Positions 35,554-43,920 of a stretch of DNA of 64,000 nt are shown piece after piece. A program made the translations under genes and the position numbers. How positions within the stretch are numbered: the first letter of the stretch is position 1; every line of letters starts with the position of its first letter. The notes beneath the pieces are model-generated. The model made no database searches, was not told where the DNA came from, and worked only from the letters and a program-made list of their open reading frames with translations. This stretch comes from Parvibaculum sp. (GTDB taxonomy: Bacteria; Pseudomonadota; Alphaproteobacteria; Parvibaculales; Parvibaculaceae), in the NCBI RefSeq assembly GCF_019635935.1, contig NZ_JAHBYN010000001.1, positions 1,476,001-1,540,000 on the forward strand, read 5' to 3'.

Positions 35554-35579
35554 TACGCGCCGCCATGGCCGCCGGATCA
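35554..35579 (-). promoter_or_regulatory. ECF (RpoE/ChrR-type) promoter for the flavoprotein-DUF1365 operon
   Basis: On the minus strand TGATCC (35579-35574) is separated by exactly 16 bases from CGTA (35557-35554). The same elements and spacing occur on the plus strand facing the sigma gene. From memory, TGATCC and CGTA are the -35 and -10 elements recognised by the R. sphaeroides RpoE group (ECF11). The predicted start of transcription is near 35547, about 40 bases before the ATG. Confidence 0.75.
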
Positions 35580-35639
35580 CCCGCCTTTCGCCGCGCCGCG
35601 GCTTTCCCTAGACTCGACCACGCGTATCGGTGCGCGGGG

Positions 35640-35665
35640 TGATCCGCGGGCCGTCCGGGCGCGTA
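35640..35665 (+). promoter_or_regulatory. ECF (RpoE/ChrR-type) promoter for the sigma/anti-sigma operon
   Basis: TGATCC (35640-35645), 16 bases, CGTA (35662-35665). It is a mirror of the promoter at 35554-35579 and implies autoregulation of the sigma factor. Transcription would start near 35672, which makes the ATG at 35674 nearly leaderless and supports translation from the later ATG at 35758. Confidence 0.75.
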
Positions 35666-35757
35666 TCCGCCATATGACCGCAACCGGCATATCGCAGATC
35701 GTCCCGGCCCGCGCCGGCCGCACATATTGGCGGCCGAATCTGAGAAAGCTGGGCTTG

Positions 35758-36342
35758 ATGGATCGGGACAAGACGTCCGCGGCGGCGTCGGCGGAACTGG
35801 CGGAAGAAATGGCGGCGCTGCTGGCCGCGATCGCGCGCGATGGCGACCGCACGGCCTTTGCCCGCCTCTTCGGTCACTATGCGCCGCGCGTGAAGTCCTA
35901 TCTGCGCCGCCTGCATGTCGAGGAACGTCAGGCCGAGGACATCGCGCAGGACGTGATGCTGACCGTCTGGCGCAAGGCCGGTCAGTTCGATCCGGCCAAG
36001 GCCTCGGCCGGCACCTGGATTTTCACCATCGCGCGCAACCGCTTCATCGACACGGTGCGCCGCGAGCGCCGGCCGGCCCTCGATCCCGACGAGCCGATGC
36101 TGCTGCCCGAAGCGCCGCGCCCCGCCGACGACAGCATGGCCGCCGGTCAGATCGGCGCGCGCGTCCATCAGGCCATGTCGGCCCTGCCGCCCGATCAGGC
36201 CGAAGTCGTCGCGCTCTCCTTCCTCGAAGGATTGCCGCATTCCGCCATCGCCGAACGGCTCGACATTCCGCTCGGCACCGTCAAATCGAGACTGAGACTT
36301 GCGTTCGGCCGCCTGCGGGCGGTGCTGGAGGACCTGCAATGA
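35758..36342 (+). CDS. rpoE: ECF sigma factor, RpoE/ChrR type
   Basis: A sigma-70-like factor of about 194 residues with only regions 2 and 4. Region 2 reads LFGHYAPRVKSYLRRL and AEDIAQDVMLTVWRKAGQFDP, and region 4 reads LPPDQAEVVALSFLEG then IPLGTVKSRLRLAF. The RKAGQFDPAKAS stretch is typical of the group partnered with ChrR that responds to singlet oxygen and peroxides. An upstream ATG (35674) would extend it by 28 residues, but lies 2 bases from the predicted transcription start, so I chose 35758. The stop overlaps the chrR start (ATGA). Confidence 0.9.
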   Translation: MDRDKTSAAASAELAEEMAALLAAIARDGDRTAFARLFGHYAPRVKSYLRRLHVEERQAEDIAQDVMLTVWRKAGQFDPAKASAGTWIFTIARNRFIDTVRRERRPALDPDEPMLLPEAPRPADDSMAAGQIGARVHQAMSALPPDQAEVVALSFLEGLPHSAIAERLDIPLGTVKSRLRLAFGRLRAVLEDLQ

Positions 36343-37019
36343 GTGTCGCCCTGAACAATTCCGCGCCCGTTACCCACCGTCTCGGCGACGAATGGCTGAT
36401 GGCCTATGCGGCGGGCGCCCTGTCGGAAGGCCAGTCGCTGCTTGTCGCCTCGCATCTGAGTTTCCTCGGCGATGCGCCGGCGCGGCTCGCCACCGCCGAA
36501 GCGGCCGGCGGCGCGCTGATCGACGACCTCGCGCCCGACCTGATGGCGCCCGACGCGCTCGCGCAAACGCTGGCGCGGCTCGATATGGCGGAACCGGCGG
36601 TGGCGTCTGCCGCCCGGCCCGCCACAGGCGAAGATCCTCTCCCCGTTCCCTTGCGCGACTGGCTGGGGCGCGGCGTCGATGAATTGAAATGGGGTTTCCT
36701 CGGCCCCGGCATGAAGAAGGTCAAGCTCTGGCGCGGCGGCCCGAACGATCAGCGTCTGTGGATGCTGCGCGCGCAGCCCGGCGTCAAGATCCCCAAACAC
36801 GGCCATCGCGGCACCGAGCTTGTGCTGGTGCTGAAAGGCAGCTTCAGCGATCCGCATGGCGGCTTCCGCCCCGGCGATGTCGAGGAAAGCGACGGCGCCC
36901 GCATGCATGCCCTCGATATCGATGAGGGCGAGGAATGTATCTGCCTCGCCCTCACCGAAGGACCGATCCGCTTCGAAAGCTGGATTGCGAGGGCGATCCA
37001 GCCCTTCATCGGCCTGTAG
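36339..37019 (+). CDS. chrR: ChrR-type cupin anti-sigma factor, altered zinc site
   Basis: A 226-residue partner of the ECF sigma factor. The N-terminal half corresponds to the zinc anti-sigma domain and the C-terminal half is a cupin with H154, H156, E160 and H190 conserved (KHGHRGTE and MHALDID). In R. sphaeroides ChrR the N-terminal zinc is held by two His and the H-x3-C-x2-C motif. Here H13 and H39 are kept, but the two Cys positions are Leu43 and Ala46 (ASHLSFLGDA). Inhibition may thus be zinc-independent or use other ligands. It is co-translated with the sigma gene. Confidence 0.9.
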   Translation: MSVALNNSAPVTHRLGDEWLMAYAAGALSEGQSLLVASHLSFLGDAPARLATAEAAGGALIDDLAPDLMAPDALAQTLARLDMAEPAVASAARPATGEDPLPVPLRDWLGRGVDELKWGFLGPGMKKVKLWRGGPNDQRLWMLRAQPGVKIPKHGHRGTELVLVLKGSFSDPHGGFRPGDVEESDGARMHALDIDEGEECICLALTEGPIRFESWIARAIQPFIGL

Positions 37020-37065
37020 AAGACGGGGGGAGGGGCCTCCTACAGGCCGGACGATCGGTCGGCGT

Positions 37066-39117
37066 TCAGAACCGCGCCGTCACCGCGAGGCGCACATTCC
37101 GCCCCGGTTGCAGCACGTCGTTCTTCTTGAACGAGCTGTGATTGCGTATTTCCTCATTAAGCAGATTTTCGCCGACGACCGCGAGCTCGATACCGACATT
37201 GTGGTTGAAATCGTTGGGCGGCACGATCTTGTAGCGCAGTTCCGCCCTCACATTGGTGTAGCTGCCGGTCTCCGTTTCGTTCGCCTCGATCCGGTCCTGC
37301 TTGAAGGCATGCAGAAAGCCGAGCCGTCCCGAAATCCGGTCCTCCTCGAAGAACACACCGGCGCCGGCCCGCATCGGCGGAATACGGGGCACATTGCCGC
37401 CCGCGTCTAGTTTCGCGCGCACCATGTCGAATTGACCGGTGACGCCTGCGCGTCCCGTCGCCCAGCGCAGCACCGTCGCGCTGGCCGCCGTCTCGAAACC
37501 GCGGAAGGTCGCGTCCTGCTGCCGGAAGAACACCTGGTCGAGCTCGTCGCCGGCACCGTGCGGCGTACAGGTGTCGAAACCGTCATCGTCGCATTCTTCG
37601 CCGGTCAGATGCTTGTAGATGAAGTCGTCGAACGACGTGTGGAAGACAGCGGCCTCGAACGAGAAGTCCTCGCCCTCGCGCCGGGCATTGATCTCGAACG
37701 ACCGCGCCTTCTCCTTGCCGAAGGTTGGATCGCCGATTTCGAACGTCTCGGTCGCCTCGTGCGGGCCTTTGGAAAAGAGTTCCTGCAGGTCGGGCGCCCG
37801 CTCGGTATGCTGCGCCGTCGCACCGACAACCCAGCCGCCGCCGAGGCTCTGGACGAGACCCAGCGAGCCGCTGACCGGCGTGAAGCTGCGCGACACGGCG
37901 AAGTCGAAGGGGTTGAGCGGATTGGTGATGTCGAGCGCCGTACCCTTGACCTCGACGCGTTCGATGCGACCGCCGAGCTGCAGCTTGAGACTGTCGGTGA
38001 CTGGCATTTCCTCGAAGATGAAACCGGCCAGCGCCTCGCTATGCGCCGGCGCCAGAAGTTCGCCGCCCTCGCCCGCGGCCTTGACCTCGCGCTTGCGGAA
38101 ATGAACGCCCACGGCGCCGGTGAAAGGCCCGACGGCGCGATGCAGCAGCTCCGCCCTGATTTCACCCTCGCGATTGTCGAAGCGCGATTCCGTGCTGTCG
38201 CCCGCATCGAGTTCGCCATGCGAATACTCGCTGTAGCCCGCATCCACCTTGAACCCGCTGAACGGGCCACCGGAGAATTCGAACTCGGCCGCACCCTGAA
38301 GCCGCGTCTGCCAGAGTTCGATGCGCAGCGGATCGGTGGGATCGTCGGGCGCCGGAATCCCGTACTGGCTGTCGTAATGGCTGATCGAACCGCCGATATA
38401 ACCGTTCTCCAGCAACACCGAGGCGCCGCCGGCAACGCCCGCGCTCTCGGTCCATGTGTGGTGCTGCCGCTTGGTCGGCTGATTGGGAATCTCGTAGCTG
38501 CCGGTTTTGCGCGCAAATGTGTCGACATGCCAGACCACGTTCCCGGTCGCGACATTGAGATCGGCATAACCCTGCCGGCCGTAATTGACATGGTCGTAGG
38601 CGGTCGAAACTTCGCCCTCGAAGCCGCCCTTCGGTCGCGCGGTCGGAATGCGGTTGTTGATGATGTTGACGACGCCGCCGATCGCCTCGCTGCCGTAACG
38701 CAGCACCGCCGGCCCGCGCACAACCTCGACGCGCTTTGCCGACAGGGGGTCGATCGGCACCCCGTGATCCTCGCTGACCGTCGAGACGTCGCCGGCGCCG
38801 ATGCCGTTTTCCTGCACCCGCACCCGCGTGTTGTCGAGGCCGCGAATGATCGGCCGGCTGGCGCCCGCAGCGAAGGAGCTTTCGGCGATGCCGGGCTTGT
38901 TGCCGAGCAGCGCGCCGATGCTGGCAGCCGACGAGCCGAGAATTTCGTCCCGTTCGACGACAGTCACCGGCGCCGCCAGTTCGTCGAGCGATGAGGCGAG
39001 CGGCGAGGCGGTGATGAACAGCGGCGGCGCCACAGCCTCATCGGCCAAAGCCGGCAAGGCGGCGGTGAGCGCGATGACGGAAACCGCCGCATAGAGCGGC
39101 GAAGACAGATGTTTCAT
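37066..39117 (-). CDS. TonB-dependent receptor, ZnuD-like (zinc uptake)
   Basis: A 683-residue outer-membrane receptor. The signal peptide (LYAAVSVIALTAALPALA) is followed by a plug domain with DVSTVSEDHGVPIDPLSAKR and VEVVRGPAVLRYGSEAIGGV. The Asp-His pair in SEDHG corresponds to the zinc-binding pair in the plug of ZnuD. The barrel ends LAVTARF. A likely Zur box lies 33-53 bases upstream. These features favour zinc import across the outer membrane under zinc starvation; heme or other metals are alternatives for this subgroup. Start at 39117, because AAGGGGG precedes that ATG. Confidence 0.85.
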   Translation of the reverse strand: MKHLSSPLYAAVSVIALTAALPALADEAVAPPLFITASPLASSLDELAAPVTVVERDEILGSSAASIGALLGNKPGIAESSFAAGASRPIIRGLDNTRVRVQENGIGAGDVSTVSEDHGVPIDPLSAKRVEVVRGPAVLRYGSEAIGGVVNIINNRIPTARPKGGFEGEVSTAYDHVNYGRQGYADLNVATGNVVWHVDTFARKTGSYEIPNQPTKRQHHTWTESAGVAGGASVLLENGYIGGSISHYDSQYGIPAPDDPTDPLRIELWQTRLQGAAEFEFSGGPFSGFKVDAGYSEYSHGELDAGDSTESRFDNREGEIRAELLHRAVGPFTGAVGVHFRKREVKAAGEGGELLAPAHSEALAGFIFEEMPVTDSLKLQLGGRIERVEVKGTALDITNPLNPFDFAVSRSFTPVSGSLGLVQSLGGGWVVGATAQHTERAPDLQELFSKGPHEATETFEIGDPTFGKEKARSFEINARREGEDFSFEAAVFHTSFDDFIYKHLTGEECDDDGFDTCTPHGAGDELDQVFFRQQDATFRGFETAASATVLRWATGRAGVTGQFDMVRAKLDAGGNVPRIPPMRAGAGVFFEEDRISGRLGFLHAFKQDRIEANETETGSYTNVRAELRYKIVPPNDFNHNVGIELAVVGENLLNEEIRNHSSFKKNDVLQPGRNVRLAVTARF

Positions 39118-39149
39118 GGAAAGCCCCCTTAAGCTGAACAACCCGGACA

Positions 39150-39170
39150 TGTGATGTTATAATGTATCAA
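39150..39170. promoter_or_regulatory. Candidate Zur operator
   Basis: TGTGATGTTATAATGTATCAA has the core ATGTTATAAT and outer half-sites like those of proteobacterial Zur boxes, in an otherwise GC-rich region directly upstream of the ZnuD-like receptor gene. The palindrome is imperfect outside the TTATAA core. Repression by zinc-loaded Zur would fit the receptor's role. Confidence 0.5.
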
Positions 39171-39309
39171 TTCCTGTAAAGCCAGCGGCCTTGGCGGTCA
39201 ACCCCCCGAAACGGTGGGCTGCGTCAAAATCGCCGCCGCCATTCCGCCCCGCCCGCCATGGAGCTAGGCTGGCGGCGGGCGACAGAGCGCCCGGGCGGAA
39301 GGAGCGGCA

Positions 39310-40143
39310 ATGGCAAAGGCGGCAAAGGCAACGAAGGCCAAGCCAACGAAGGCAAAGGCAACGAAGGCAAAGCCCACGAAATCGTCCGGCGACGGGCCCT
39401 ATCGCAAGGCGCTCTACGATCTTCAGGTCGAGCTGGTGAAGCTGCAGCGCGACATCATCGCCAACAACCGCCGCCTGCTGGTGATCTTCGAGGGCCGCGA
39501 CGCCGCCGGCAAGGACGGCGTCATCAAACGCATCGTCCAGCATCTGAGCCCGCGCGAAACCCGCACCGTCGCGCTCGGCAAGCCGTCGGACCGCGAACGC
39601 AGCCAGTGGTATTTCCAGCGCTTCACCGAACATCTGCCGGCCGCCCAGGAACTCGTGCTCTTCAACCGCAGCTGGTACAACCGCGCCGGCGTCGAGCGCG
39701 TGATGGGTTTCTGCACGGGCGAGGAATACGAACGCTTCATGGCCTCCGTGCCGCTCTACGAAAACATGCTGACGGGATCGGGCATCCAGCTGGTGAAATA
39801 TTATCTCGACATCACGAAGCCCGAGCAGAAAGAGCGCCTTGCCGCCCGCGCGAAGGATCCGCTGAAGCAGTGGAAGATTTCGCCGATCGACCATGTGGCG
39901 CTGAAGCACTGGCACGACTACAGCCGCGCCCGCGACGAAATGCTGGCCCGCACCCACACGCTCTCGGCGCCGTGGAACATCGTCCGTGCCGACGACAAGC
40001 GCGCCGCACGCCTCAATGTCATCCGCGATCTGCTGTCGCGCGTCGACTATCGCGGCAAGAACGCCAAAATCGCCGTGCCCGATCGCAAGATCGTCTTCGC
40101 CTTCGATCCGGCGCAACTGAAATCCGGCGTCATCGCACCATGA
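39310..40143 (+). CDS. ppk2: Polyphosphate kinase 2
   Basis: A 277-residue PPK2-family kinase that transfers phosphate between polyphosphate and nucleotides. Walker A is FEGRDAAGKDGVIKRI, Walker B is in ELVLFNRSWYNRAGVERVMGF, and the lid segment follows. The first 24 residues are a Lys/Ala/Thr/Pro repeat (KATKAKPT units) encoded by a direct repeat in the DNA, probably a disordered basic tail that could contact polyphosphate or nucleic acid. Stop and start of rlmJ overlap (ATGA). GGAAGGAGCGG precedes the ATG. Confidence 0.95.
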   Translation: MAKAAKATKAKPTKAKATKAKPTKSSGDGPYRKALYDLQVELVKLQRDIIANNRRLLVIFEGRDAAGKDGVIKRIVQHLSPRETRTVALGKPSDRERSQWYFQRFTEHLPAAQELVLFNRSWYNRAGVERVMGFCTGEEYERFMASVPLYENMLTGSGIQLVKYYLDITKPEQKERLAARAKDPLKQWKISPIDHVALKHWHDYSRARDEMLARTHTLSAPWNIVRADDKRAARLNVIRDLLSRVDYRGKNAKIAVPDRKIVFAFDPAQLKSGVIAP

Positions 40144-40961
40144 ACTACCGCCACGCCTATCACGCCGGCAATTTCGCCGATGTGATGAAACACAGCATCC
40201 TCGCCCTCGTCGTCGAGCACATGAAGCTGAAGGACAAACCCTTCTTCCTGCTCGACACCCATGCCGGCACCGGCGAAACCGATCTCTCGGGCGTCGAGGC
40301 GCAGAAGACCGGCGAATTCCGCAACGGCATCGCCCGCGTGCTCGCCGAAGAAGATCCGCACCCCGCGCTTGCGCCCTGGATCGCCGCGCTCGGCGACGAA
40401 CCGCTGATGCAATATCCGGGCTCGCCGCTGATCGCCGCGCGGCTGATGCGCGAGACCGACCGCCTCGCCTTTTGCGAACTGCACCCCGACGACGCCGCGG
40501 CGCTGAAGCAAAACTTCGCCCGTGACGCCCGCGTCAAGACCCATGCGATGGACGGTTACGCGGCGCTGAAATCCATGCTGCCGCCGAAGGAGCGCCGCGG
40601 CGTGGTGCTGATCGACCCGCCGTTTGAATCCCGCGATGAATTCGCCCGCCTCTTCGATGCGCTGACGGATGCGACCGCCCGCTTCGCCACCGGCACTTAC
40701 ATCATGTGGTACCCGGTCAAGGACCCGTCGGTCTCCGGCGCCTTTCTCGAACGCCTCGCCGAGGACGGCCCGCCGAAATCGCTCTGCCTCGAACTCCACG
40801 TCATGGCCGCCGATCCCGCCCGCATGACCGGCTGCGGCCTCGTCGTCGTCAACCCGCCCTGGACACTCGCCGGCACCGCGCGCGACCTGCTCGACTGGCT
40901 GGCCCGAACGCTGGCGCAAGCCCCCGGCGCCCGCGCCCGCGAGGAATGGCTGCGGCCCTGA
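40140..40961 (+). CDS. rlmJ: 23S rRNA (adenine-N6) methyltransferase RlmJ
   Basis: A 273-residue SAM-dependent methyltransferase. It begins MNYRHAYHAGNFADVMKH, the hallmark of RlmJ, which methylates A2030 of 23S rRNA. The SAM motif is LLDTHAGTGETDL, the catalytic motif is LIDPPFESRDEF (DPPF), and GTYIMWYPVKD and LVVVNPPW follow. It is coupled to ppk2 by a 4-base overlap. I see no other ribosome-related gene nearby. Confidence 0.95.
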   Translation: MNYRHAYHAGNFADVMKHSILALVVEHMKLKDKPFFLLDTHAGTGETDLSGVEAQKTGEFRNGIARVLAEEDPHPALAPWIAALGDEPLMQYPGSPLIAARLMRETDRLAFCELHPDDAAALKQNFARDARVKTHAMDGYAALKSMLPPKERRGVVLIDPPFESRDEFARLFDALTDATARFATGTYIMWYPVKDPSVSGAFLERLAEDGPPKSLCLELHVMAADPARMTGCGLVVVNPPWTLAGTARDLLDWLARTLAQAPGARAREEWLRP

Positions 40962-41074
40962 CGCCGAAACGAATCGCCCCCAACGAATCGAATGACCGGA
41001 ACGCGCTTTCCAGTCTATAAAGGCGCCGGCGCCACAGCTGACAAACAGTCAGAAAAGCAACAAGGACAAGCCGC

Positions 41075-42388
41075 GTGGACCGGGAAGGCCCCCCGACAGA
41101 CGAAGACGAACGCGCGGCGCGCCTCGCCGCGGCCGAAACCGCCTATGAGGCCGAGATCGAGGGCAATCTCCGCCGCAACTACGCGGCCAATCTCGCCCAC
41201 GGCCTGCTCGGGCAAACCGGCTTCCGCCTCGTCAACGCGCCGACATTCGTGCCCGCCTATATCTACCTGCTCTCGGGCTCGGAATTTCTGGTCGGCCTCG
41301 CGCTCGCCGCGCAATGGCTCGGCGCGTCGGCCTCCTCGATCTTCGGCGCAACGCTGATCGAACACCGCAAGCGCGTGCTGCCGATGGGCCTGCTGATCGG
41401 CTGGGGCATGCGCGCCGGCGTGCTGGGCCTCGCGCTTGGCGGCTTCTTCCTGCCCGACCGCTGGGCGCTCGTCACCGCCATCGGCTTTCTCTGCCTCTTC
41501 GGCCTGTTCAACGGCATGCAGGCGGTGATCTTCAACACGCTGATGGCCAAGGTGATCCCGCTGCGCCTGCGCGGCCGCCTCACCGGCTTCCGCAATTTCG
41601 CCGCCGGCCTCACCGCCGCCGGCGTCTCCTGGATGGGCGGCCATTATTTCGTCGAGGGCAATCTCTTCGGCAACGGCTATGCCTCGACCTTCCTGATGGC
41701 CTTCATCCTGACTTCCATCGGCCTGTCGCTCTTGATGCTGGTGCGCGAGCCCGAGCCGCCGACCATTCGCGCCCGCGCCACGCTGGGCGGCCGCTTGCGC
41801 GACATCCCGATGATGCTCAAGGCCGACCCCGCGCTCGGCCGCTTCTATGTCGCCGCCGGCCTCGCCGCGCTCGGCACCATGGCGGTCCCCTTCTACATTC
41901 TCTATGCGGGCGAGCGCATCGGCCTCTCGGGCGCCACCATCGGCATCCTCTCCACCGCCTTCCTGCTCAGCCAGACCACGACCAATCTTTTCTGGGGCTG
42001 GCTCGCCGACCGCTTCGGCAACCGCCTGGTCTTCATCCTCTCGGTCGGCACATGGGGCGCGGCCACCGTGCTGCTGCTCGCCGTCGACACGCTCTGGCCG
42101 CTTGCCATCGCCTTTGCCGGCCTCGGCGCAGGCCAGGGCGGCTTCCAGAATTCCAACCAGAACATCATCGTCGAATTCGGCGCCCGCGACGACCTGCCCA
42201 TGCGCATCGCGGTCCTGAACACCGCGACCTCGCTGATGCATGCGGCCGGCCCCTTGCTCGGCGGCGTCGTCGCCTATGCGATTTCCTTCGACGCCCTCTT
42301 CGCCCTCTCGATCGCCGTCCTCACCGCCGCCGTCCTGACGATGTTCTTCCTCGTCGACGAACCGCGCAAACGGCGGAAGTCCCTCTAG
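41075..42388 (+). CDS. MFS transporter, about 12 helices
   Basis: A 437-residue major facilitator protein. The N-terminus is acidic and hydrophilic for about 35 residues (starting GTG, MDREGPPTDEDE...), and the first helix begins near residue 55. The RGRLTGFRN segment lies in the cytoplasmic loop between helices 4 and 5. The large loop between helices 6 and 7 is short and basic. No substrate motif is recognised, and the neighbours (RlmJ upstream, a secreted protein downstream) give no clue. The GTG start has AAGGACAAG upstream. Confidence 0.85.
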   Translation: MDREGPPTDEDERAARLAAAETAYEAEIEGNLRRNYAANLAHGLLGQTGFRLVNAPTFVPAYIYLLSGSEFLVGLALAAQWLGASASSIFGATLIEHRKRVLPMGLLIGWGMRAGVLGLALGGFFLPDRWALVTAIGFLCLFGLFNGMQAVIFNTLMAKVIPLRLRGRLTGFRNFAAGLTAAGVSWMGGHYFVEGNLFGNGYASTFLMAFILTSIGLSLLMLVREPEPPTIRARATLGGRLRDIPMMLKADPALGRFYVAAGLAALGTMAVPFYILYAGERIGLSGATIGILSTAFLLSQTTTNLFWGWLADRFGNRLVFILSVGTWGAATVLLLAVDTLWPLAIAFAGLGAGQGGFQNSNQNIIVEFGARDDLPMRIAVLNTATSLMHAAGPLLGGVVAYAISFDALFALSIAVLTAAVLTMFFLVDEPRKRRKSL

Positions 42389-42671
42389 CGCGCCTTCTTC
42401 CTGTTCCGCCCGACGCGCCAGCGGCGGGCAATCGACCGCAAGCAAACGCCCTCACCCGCAGCCCCTCTGCGTCTCTGCGCCTCTGCGTAAGTGCTTACTT
42501 CGCGTCTTCGCGTCTTCGCGTGCAAAGCCTATCTTCTTCTCTTCTCCGCACCTCCGCGTCTCCGCGCGAAACCCCTTCCCTTCCCCCCTTCCCCCGCAAC
42601 AAGCTTTCATTAGCATTCCCCCGCCATACTCCGGCTGACGCGCAAACCGCGCACCCGCCGGGGCTCTTCGC
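42389..42671. repeat. Low-complexity intergenic block with short tandem units
   Basis: Roughly 42465-42570 consists of reiterated near-repeats: CTCTGCG three times, then CTTCGCGT three times, then CCTCCGCGT/CTCCGCG, separated by TAAGTGCTTA and ATCTTCTTCTC. The units are 8-9 bases with one- or two-base changes. Nothing in it codes plausibly. I have seen such CTCTGCGTCT/CTTCGCGTCT blocks in unrelated bacteria, but cannot say what they are. The flanks (42389-42464 and 42571-42671) are plain intergenic. Confidence 0.7.
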
Positions 42672-43340
42672 ATGTTTCGTCCTTTCGCCGCCGCCATTCT
42701 CGCCACGCTGTTTGTCCTCCCGGCGCTCCCGCCCGCGCAGGCGGCGTCCTTCTTCGGCACGGCATCGGCCGACAAACTGATCGCCGAACGCACCACGGCC
42801 GCCTACCGCAAGGTCGGCACCGGCGACCTCTATCGCTTCAACATGCTGCAGAAAGACCTGATCGCCGGCGCCGCCACCGTCGCCGCGCTGGAAGAGGGAA
42901 TGGCGCTCGGCCGCCGCTGGCTCGACAAGGAACCCGTCTTCGCCGGCTCGGTCTTCGGCGTCATCGCCCGCGCGCCCGAAGCCGCCGAAAGGCCGGCCGC
43001 ACCGCTCTACAGCGAAGCGCTCTACTGGAACGCCATTGCCTATGACCGCATCTGCGAGCGCGACGGCGAACTCTGCCAGGCGCTGGCCGCCAGCATCCTT
43101 TCCAGCGAGCCGGGCGCGGCATCGCTGAAGGCAAGTGCGCTCCGCTACATCAATTTCGCCAATGCCGCGACCGCCGGCGCGCTGCCGCCCGACCTTGTCG
43201 CCGACGCCGCCGCCAAATGCCGCACCGCGCATGAAGTGCTCAAATCGCGCGCCGCCCGCGATGCCCGCGACATCCACGGCTTCTACGCCGAGCAACTGCA
43301 GAGCACCTGCGGCGCCGCACGCACCGCTGCTGCGCCGTGA
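42672..43340 (+). CDS. Secreted protein, function unknown
   Basis: A 222-residue protein with a clear signal peptide (ATLFVLPALPPAQAA). The mature part is mostly helical and Ala-rich, with four cysteines (CERDGELC, CRTAHE, STCGAA) that could form disulphides in the periplasm. I recognise no family. It stands alone between the MFS gene and a repeat-rich region; GC content matches the surrounding genes. Confidence 0.7.
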   Translation: MFRPFAAAILATLFVLPALPPAQAASFFGTASADKLIAERTTAAYRKVGTGDLYRFNMLQKDLIAGAATVAALEEGMALGRRWLDKEPVFAGSVFGVIARAPEAAERPAAPLYSEALYWNAIAYDRICERDGELCQALAASILSSEPGAASLKASALRYINFANAATAGALPPDLVADAAAKCRTAHEVLKSRAARDARDIHGFYAEQLQSTCGAARTAAAP

Positions 43341-43383
43341 ACTGACGGCGAACGCCGACACACGGCATCAACCCCACCCACAA

Positions 43384-43920
43384 ATGTCACCCCGGCGAAA
43401 GCCGGGGCCCATTGGTTCCCTCAGCAAGAGCGATTGCGCGCCGCGACCGGCGCCGAAACACCGCACCCTCTAACAACCGCTGCGGCAAGCCGAACGGCGA
43501 ATGGGTCCCGGGGACAAGCCCCGGGATGACACCCATGGGTTTGGCAATTCCTCACCCCCACACTCGTCATTGCCGGACTTGATCCGGCAATTCAGAAGGC
43601 GCGCGCAATGCGCGCCGTCCCTCTTCACAAAAATGTGCCTTGAGCATCGACCGCCGTTTCAGCATCGGATTCTTGCGAAGAGAGACGCCGCTTGCAGCGG
43701 CACCTGGATGCCCGGGTCAAGCCCGGGCAAGACAACTTGGGTTGAAACGTCAACCCTACCCAAAGGTGTCCCCCCGGCGAAAGCCGGGGCCCACCCTGCC
43801 CGCCGTAGCGCCGCGCCAGCGTTGCGAAGGCAGGTCGCAGCACCTCTTGCCGCAGCAATCAATGCCGCGCTTCCTCGCCTCCCCACATCGTCTTTGCCGG
43901 ACTTGATCCGGGCATCCAGT
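43384..43920. repeat. Cluster of six GC-rich hairpin repeats
   Basis: Six palindromes lie within about 540 bases. Type A CCCCGGC-GAAA-GCCGGGG occurs at 43390-43407 and 43772-43789. Type B (GGG..ACAAG or TCAAG..CCC) occurs at 43507-43525 and 43710-43729. Type C, with a TTGA-like loop, TGCCGGA-CTTGA-TCCGGCA, occurs at 43570-43590 and 43895-43914. The surroundings share phrases such as CCCGGGTCAAGCCCGGGC. These resemble REP/BIME-like intergenic elements of alphaproteobacteria. No transposase is present. Confidence 0.85.

Noticed and set aside
43384..43920. The hairpin cluster as a CRISPR array
   Set aside because: The repeats are different palindromes at irregular intervals, without constant-length spacers or cas genes.
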